Assembly (NCBI GenBank): GCA_019312705.1
Contig: JAFDCW010000101.1
Location: 1-9,207, forward strand
Direction: 5' to 3'
Length of the DNA stretch: 9,207 nt
Source: Deltaproteobacteria bacterium
GTDB taxonomy: Bacteria; Myxococcota; Polyangia; Polyangiales; B10-G4
The position numbers and the translations under genes are program-made. This document shows positions 7,394 to 9,207 of the stretch, piece by piece. Every line of letters begins with the position of its first letter. The stretch's first letter is position 1. The notes below the pieces were generated by a model, which worked only from the letters and a program-made list of their open reading frames with translations, was not told where the DNA came from and did no database searches.

Positions 7394-8329
7394 GTGCTTC
7401 GGCTCGTCGCTGCTTTCGTTGTTCCCGTACTCTGCGCCGCCTGCGCGAGCGCGGCCCCGCCCCTCGCCCTCGACCCGAGGGAGCCGGGGCCGGGGTTCGA
7501 GATCCGCATGCATCGGGATGCCGAGGTCGGCGACGTCTACCGTCTCGTCGAGCGGTGGTCTCTCGAGCGGATCGTCGAGATCACCCGGGCCGGGGCGGCC
7601 TCCGAGTCCGTGACGCTTCGTCGACGGGCGGAGCTCGCGGCCGACGTGCTCGTGGTGGCGGTCACGTCGGATGGCAAGGAGCTCGAGCGCCGCTTCACTG
7701 TGCGGCGTTTTAGCTACGACTGGAACGGTGTACCCGGGGCACCGATTCCCGAGGGCTCGCACATCCGTGTCATCGGCGCTCGGGATGGTCGCGGGGTGAT
7801 TCAATGGGACGGCGAGGAGGAGCTTCCGCCGGACGCGGTCGCCGCGCTGCGTTCGGTGGTCTCGACCGTCATTCGCCCCGGAACCGACGATGAGGTGTTC
7901 GGTACCGCGAGCCGCCAGGCCATCGGGGGTCGGTGGGCGATCGACGCCACCCGCGCTTCCGGGGACCTTTCTTCCGTGCCTGGCCTCGCCGTGGCGCCGG
8001 GGCAGGTGCGAGGGGAGGGCGTGCTGATTGGCGCAACGCAGGTTGCCGGCATCGATTGCCTGGTGGTCGATACGACCCTGCATGCCGACCTCCGGGAGAT
8101 GCCCGGCCCGGTGGCCGGGGCGGTCGTCGAGGCGGCGACCCTCGACGTGCGCATCTCGGGGCACTACCCCGTCGAGCGGGGGCTGCCCCAGCTGGCGACC
8201 GAGAGAGAAACTCGCGTCGGGGCCCGGGGCACCGTGCCTGCCCTCGAAGGGGAAGACGGTGAGGCCCCGCCGGGCTCCTTCGTCATGCGCGCGACGACCA
8301 CGGCCTCCCGGCGCGTCGTCCCGCGCTAG
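7394..8329 (+). CDS. Exported protein or lipoprotein of unknown function
   Basis: I do not recognise a named family. From GTG 7394 the protein is 311 residues. It begins with a short basic-hydrophobic signal, LRLVAAFVVPVLCAAC (2-17), followed by ASAAPP. The cysteine could make it a lipoprotein, although the residues before it are not an ideal lipobox; signal peptidase I cleavage after ASA is the alternative. The rest looks like alternating beta strands: EVGDVYRLVERWSLE near 39-53, a VFGTASRQAIGGRWAIDATR segment near 168-187, and VAGIDCLVVDTTLHADL near 217-233. The pattern of a GDVYR-like start and a GGRW-ID middle recalls beta-rich secreted proteins of poorly described DUF families in related bacteria. 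An in-frame GTG at 7328 would add 22 residues, but they would precede the signal sequence and show weaker codon bias. The gene is divergent from the che operon and convergent with tetR. Confidence 0.8.
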   Translation: MLRLVAAFVVPVLCAACASAAPPLALDPREPGPGFEIRMHRDAEVGDVYRLVERWSLERIVEITRAGAASESVTLRRRAELAADVLVVAVTSDGKELERRFTVRRFSYDWNGVPGAPIPEGSHIRVIGARDGRGVIQWDGEEELPPDAVAALRSVVSTVIRPGTDDEVFGTASRQAIGGRWAIDATRASGDLSSVPGLAVAPGQVRGEGVLIGATQVAGIDCLVVDTTLHADLREMPGPVAGAVVEAATLDVRISGHYPVERGLPQLATERETRVGARGTVPALEGEDGEAPPGSFVMRATTTASRRVVPR

Positions 8330-8335
8330 CTGAAT

Positions 8336-8950
8336 TTAGCTCCGGGCGAGAAGCCCGGCTTCGAAGAAGCGCATGATCTCTTCGACGAGGGCGTCGGCGC
8401 TCCGGGGGAGGGCGCCGGTCCCCGCGTTGAGGAGAATCTCCTTCAACGCGCCGATCCCGAGGGCGACCATGAGGGGGGTGTCGCCGGCCCGGACCAGCCC
8501 AATGCGTTGCCCCTCTTCGAGGCTCTCTTCCAGAAACACCGAGAGCGCTTTGTAGAAGGCGCCGAGCTTCGCATCGAAGGCGACATCGAGGCCCGAGGCG
8601 TCCCGGAGGAGGATTTTCATCATCGCCGGCTCGTCGAGGGCCAGGCGGCAGAGCCGGTGGAGGTTCATGCGCAGCTGCGTCAGCGGCGGCTCCGTGGACT
8701 CGATGTCGATGGAGCGAATCTGGCTGGTCAGGCGCGCGAAGAAGTCGTCGATGAGGGCTTCGAAGATCGACCGTCGGTCCTTGAAATAGAGGTAGAAAGT
8801 GCCCCGGGCGACGCCGACTCGGGCGGCGATGTCGTCGACGGTGGCTCCGTGGAAGCCTTTTTCCCCGAAGACCTGGAGGGCGCAGGCCAGGATCTGCTCG
8901 CGCCGTTCTGCACGGCTTTTTCGGGTCCCGGCCACGGCGGAACCTACCAC
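8336..8950 (-). CDS. TetR/AcrR-family transcriptional regulator
   Basis: A 204-residue one-component repressor of normal TetR length. The N-terminal DNA-binding domain is clear: RREQILACALQVFGEKGF (16-33) and then the helix-turn-helix TVDDIAARVGVARGTFYLYF (37-56) followed by KDR, almost a textbook TetR signature. Residues from about 75 form the helical ligand-binding and dimerisation domain, which is variable in this family; the effector cannot be predicted. Start: GTG at 8950 gives the longest frame, and an in-frame GTG at 8935 has AGG upstream at better spacing and is a reasonable alternative. The gene is divergent from the acyl-CoA dehydratase activase gene, with a dyad-symmetric site in the shared region. 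It therefore probably represses that gene, and perhaps itself, in response to an acyl-CoA or related ligand; this last part is inference. It ends 6 bp from the stop of the convergent exported-protein gene. Confidence 0.95.
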   Translation of the reverse strand: MVGSAVAGTRKSRAERREQILACALQVFGEKGFHGATVDDIAARVGVARGTFYLYFKDRRSIFEALIDDFFARLTSQIRSIDIESTEPPLTQLRMNLHRLCRLALDEPAMMKILLRDASGLDVAFDAKLGAFYKALSVFLEESLEEGQRIGLVRAGDTPLMVALGIGALKEILLNAGTGALPRSADALVEEIMRFFEAGLLARS

Positions 8951-9033
8951 CGTTCGCGAAGTCGACTGATTTGGTGCGTCTTTCTGGGGTCGATTTCACG
9001 ATTTTCCCATTGCGAGGGTCCTTCGGGGGCGTT

Positions 9034-9051
9034 ACTGACGCTGACGTCAGT
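9034..9051. promoter_or_regulatory. Nested palindrome, probable TetR-family operator
   Basis: The 18-bp site is a perfect interrupted dyad, ACTGACG-CTGA-CGTCAGT. A second perfect palindrome, CTGACGTCAG (9041-9050), sits inside it with its centre shifted by 3 bp, because CTGACG is repeated in tandem (9035-9040, 9041-9046). TGAC...GTCA dyads of this size are common among TetR-family operators. It is 25 bp before the activase ATG and 83 bp from the tetR start, so a bound dimer would block the activase promoter or early transcription most directly. Confidence 0.65.
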
Positions 9052-9061
9052 GTCTCGCCTA

Positions 9062-9066
9062 GGGAG
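9062..9066 (+). promoter_or_regulatory. Ribosome binding site of the activase gene
   Basis: GGGAG lies 10 bp before the ATG at 9077, in the plus-strand leader just downstream of the dyad. It supports that start codon. Confidence 0.55.
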
Positions 9067-9076
9067 TAGCGTCGCG

Positions 9077-9207
9077 ATGCGTCAGAAATCCGTCGTCATA
9101 GGGCTCGATGTGGGGTCGACCACGGTCAAAGCCGTCGTTGTCGACCCAGAGACCAAAGAGATCCTCTGGAACGACTACCGCCGCCATCACACCAAGCAGG
9201 CGGAGTG
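9077..9207 (+). CDS. Acyl-CoA dehydratase activase, BadF/BcrA/HgdC ATPase family (3' end beyond the window)
   Basis: Only the first 43 codons are visible. They contain VVIGLDVGSTTVKAVVVD (6-23), the first phosphate-binding motif of the ASKHA ATPase fold, in the form used by activators of 2-hydroxyacyl-CoA dehydratases and benzoyl-CoA reductases. The following EILWNDYRRHHTKQAE (28-43) resembles the start of the long activase proteins, often above 1000 residues, that carry further activase and dehydratase-related domains; whether this gene is long or short cannot be seen here. Known members are iron-sulfur ATPases that deliver a low-potential electron to their partner enzyme and are oxygen sensitive. 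This gene would suggest anaerobic or microaerobic acyl-CoA metabolism if the partner is encoded nearby. The ATG has a GGGAG ribosome binding site, and the gene is divergent from tetR with a probable operator between them. Confidence 0.85.
   Translation, partial: MRQKSVVIGLDVGSTTVKAVVVDPETKEILWNDYRRHHTKQAE

Noticed and set aside
7163..8164. N-terminal extension of the transporter-like frame to 8164
   Set aside because: The extra part is antisense to the exported-protein gene, is rich in Arg/His/Pro, and crosses the intergenic region; the membrane protein begins at 7162.
8320..8345. Possible bidirectional terminator between the convergent stops
   Set aside because: Only very short AGCT symmetry is present, with no stable stem and no T run.
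8283..8999. Minus-strand 238-residue frame overlapping tetR
   Set aside because: It is the same strand in another frame, Arg/Pro-rich, and excluded by the clear TetR protein.

Overview
This is a GC-rich, densely packed window, about two thirds G+C by eye with strong G/C bias at third codon positions. The large CheA/CheR/MCP proteins and a BadF/HgdC-type acyl-CoA dehydratase activase together suggest a deltaproteobacterial lineage in the broad sense (Myxococcota, Desulfobacterota or a relative). That placement is inference; no rRNA or other taxonomic marker is present.

Positions 1-7162, minus strand: one tightly packed chemosensory operon. Read 5' to 3' it encodes an Npt/MFS-like polytopic membrane protein (7162-5849), CheW (5846-5358), a transmembrane chemoreceptor (5368-3302), a CheR methyltransferase with an unusual C-terminal extension that looks like a STAS domain (3282-1927), and the histidine kinase CheA (1930 to beyond the left edge). 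Junctions are a 2-bp gap, an 11-bp overlap, a 19-bp gap and a 4-bp ATGA overlap, so the genes are probably co-transcribed and translationally coupled. Receptor, adaptor, kinase and methyltransferase form an almost complete signalling core. No CheB methylesterase or CheY response regulator lies inside the window; if present in this cluster they should lie beyond the left edge, downstream of cheA.

Positions 7163-7393: a divergent intergenic region with an AT-rich patch that could hold the operon promoter. Positions 7394-8329, plus strand: an exported protein or lipoprotein of unknown function. It is convergent, with 6 bp between stop codons, with a TetR-family repressor gene (8950-8336, minus).

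Positions 8951-9076: the divergent control region between the tetR gene and an acyl-CoA dehydratase activase gene (9077 to beyond the right edge). It contains a clear nested dyad, ACTGACG-N4-CGTCAGT, immediately upstream of the activase, which is the best candidate operator for the TetR protein.

The main points of interest are the CheR-STAS-like fusion, an apparent degenerate HPt module ahead of the functional HPt of CheA, the transporter-like gene leading a che operon, and the nested TetR-type operator. I see no mobile element, CRISPR array, tRNA, rRNA or recognisable riboswitch.
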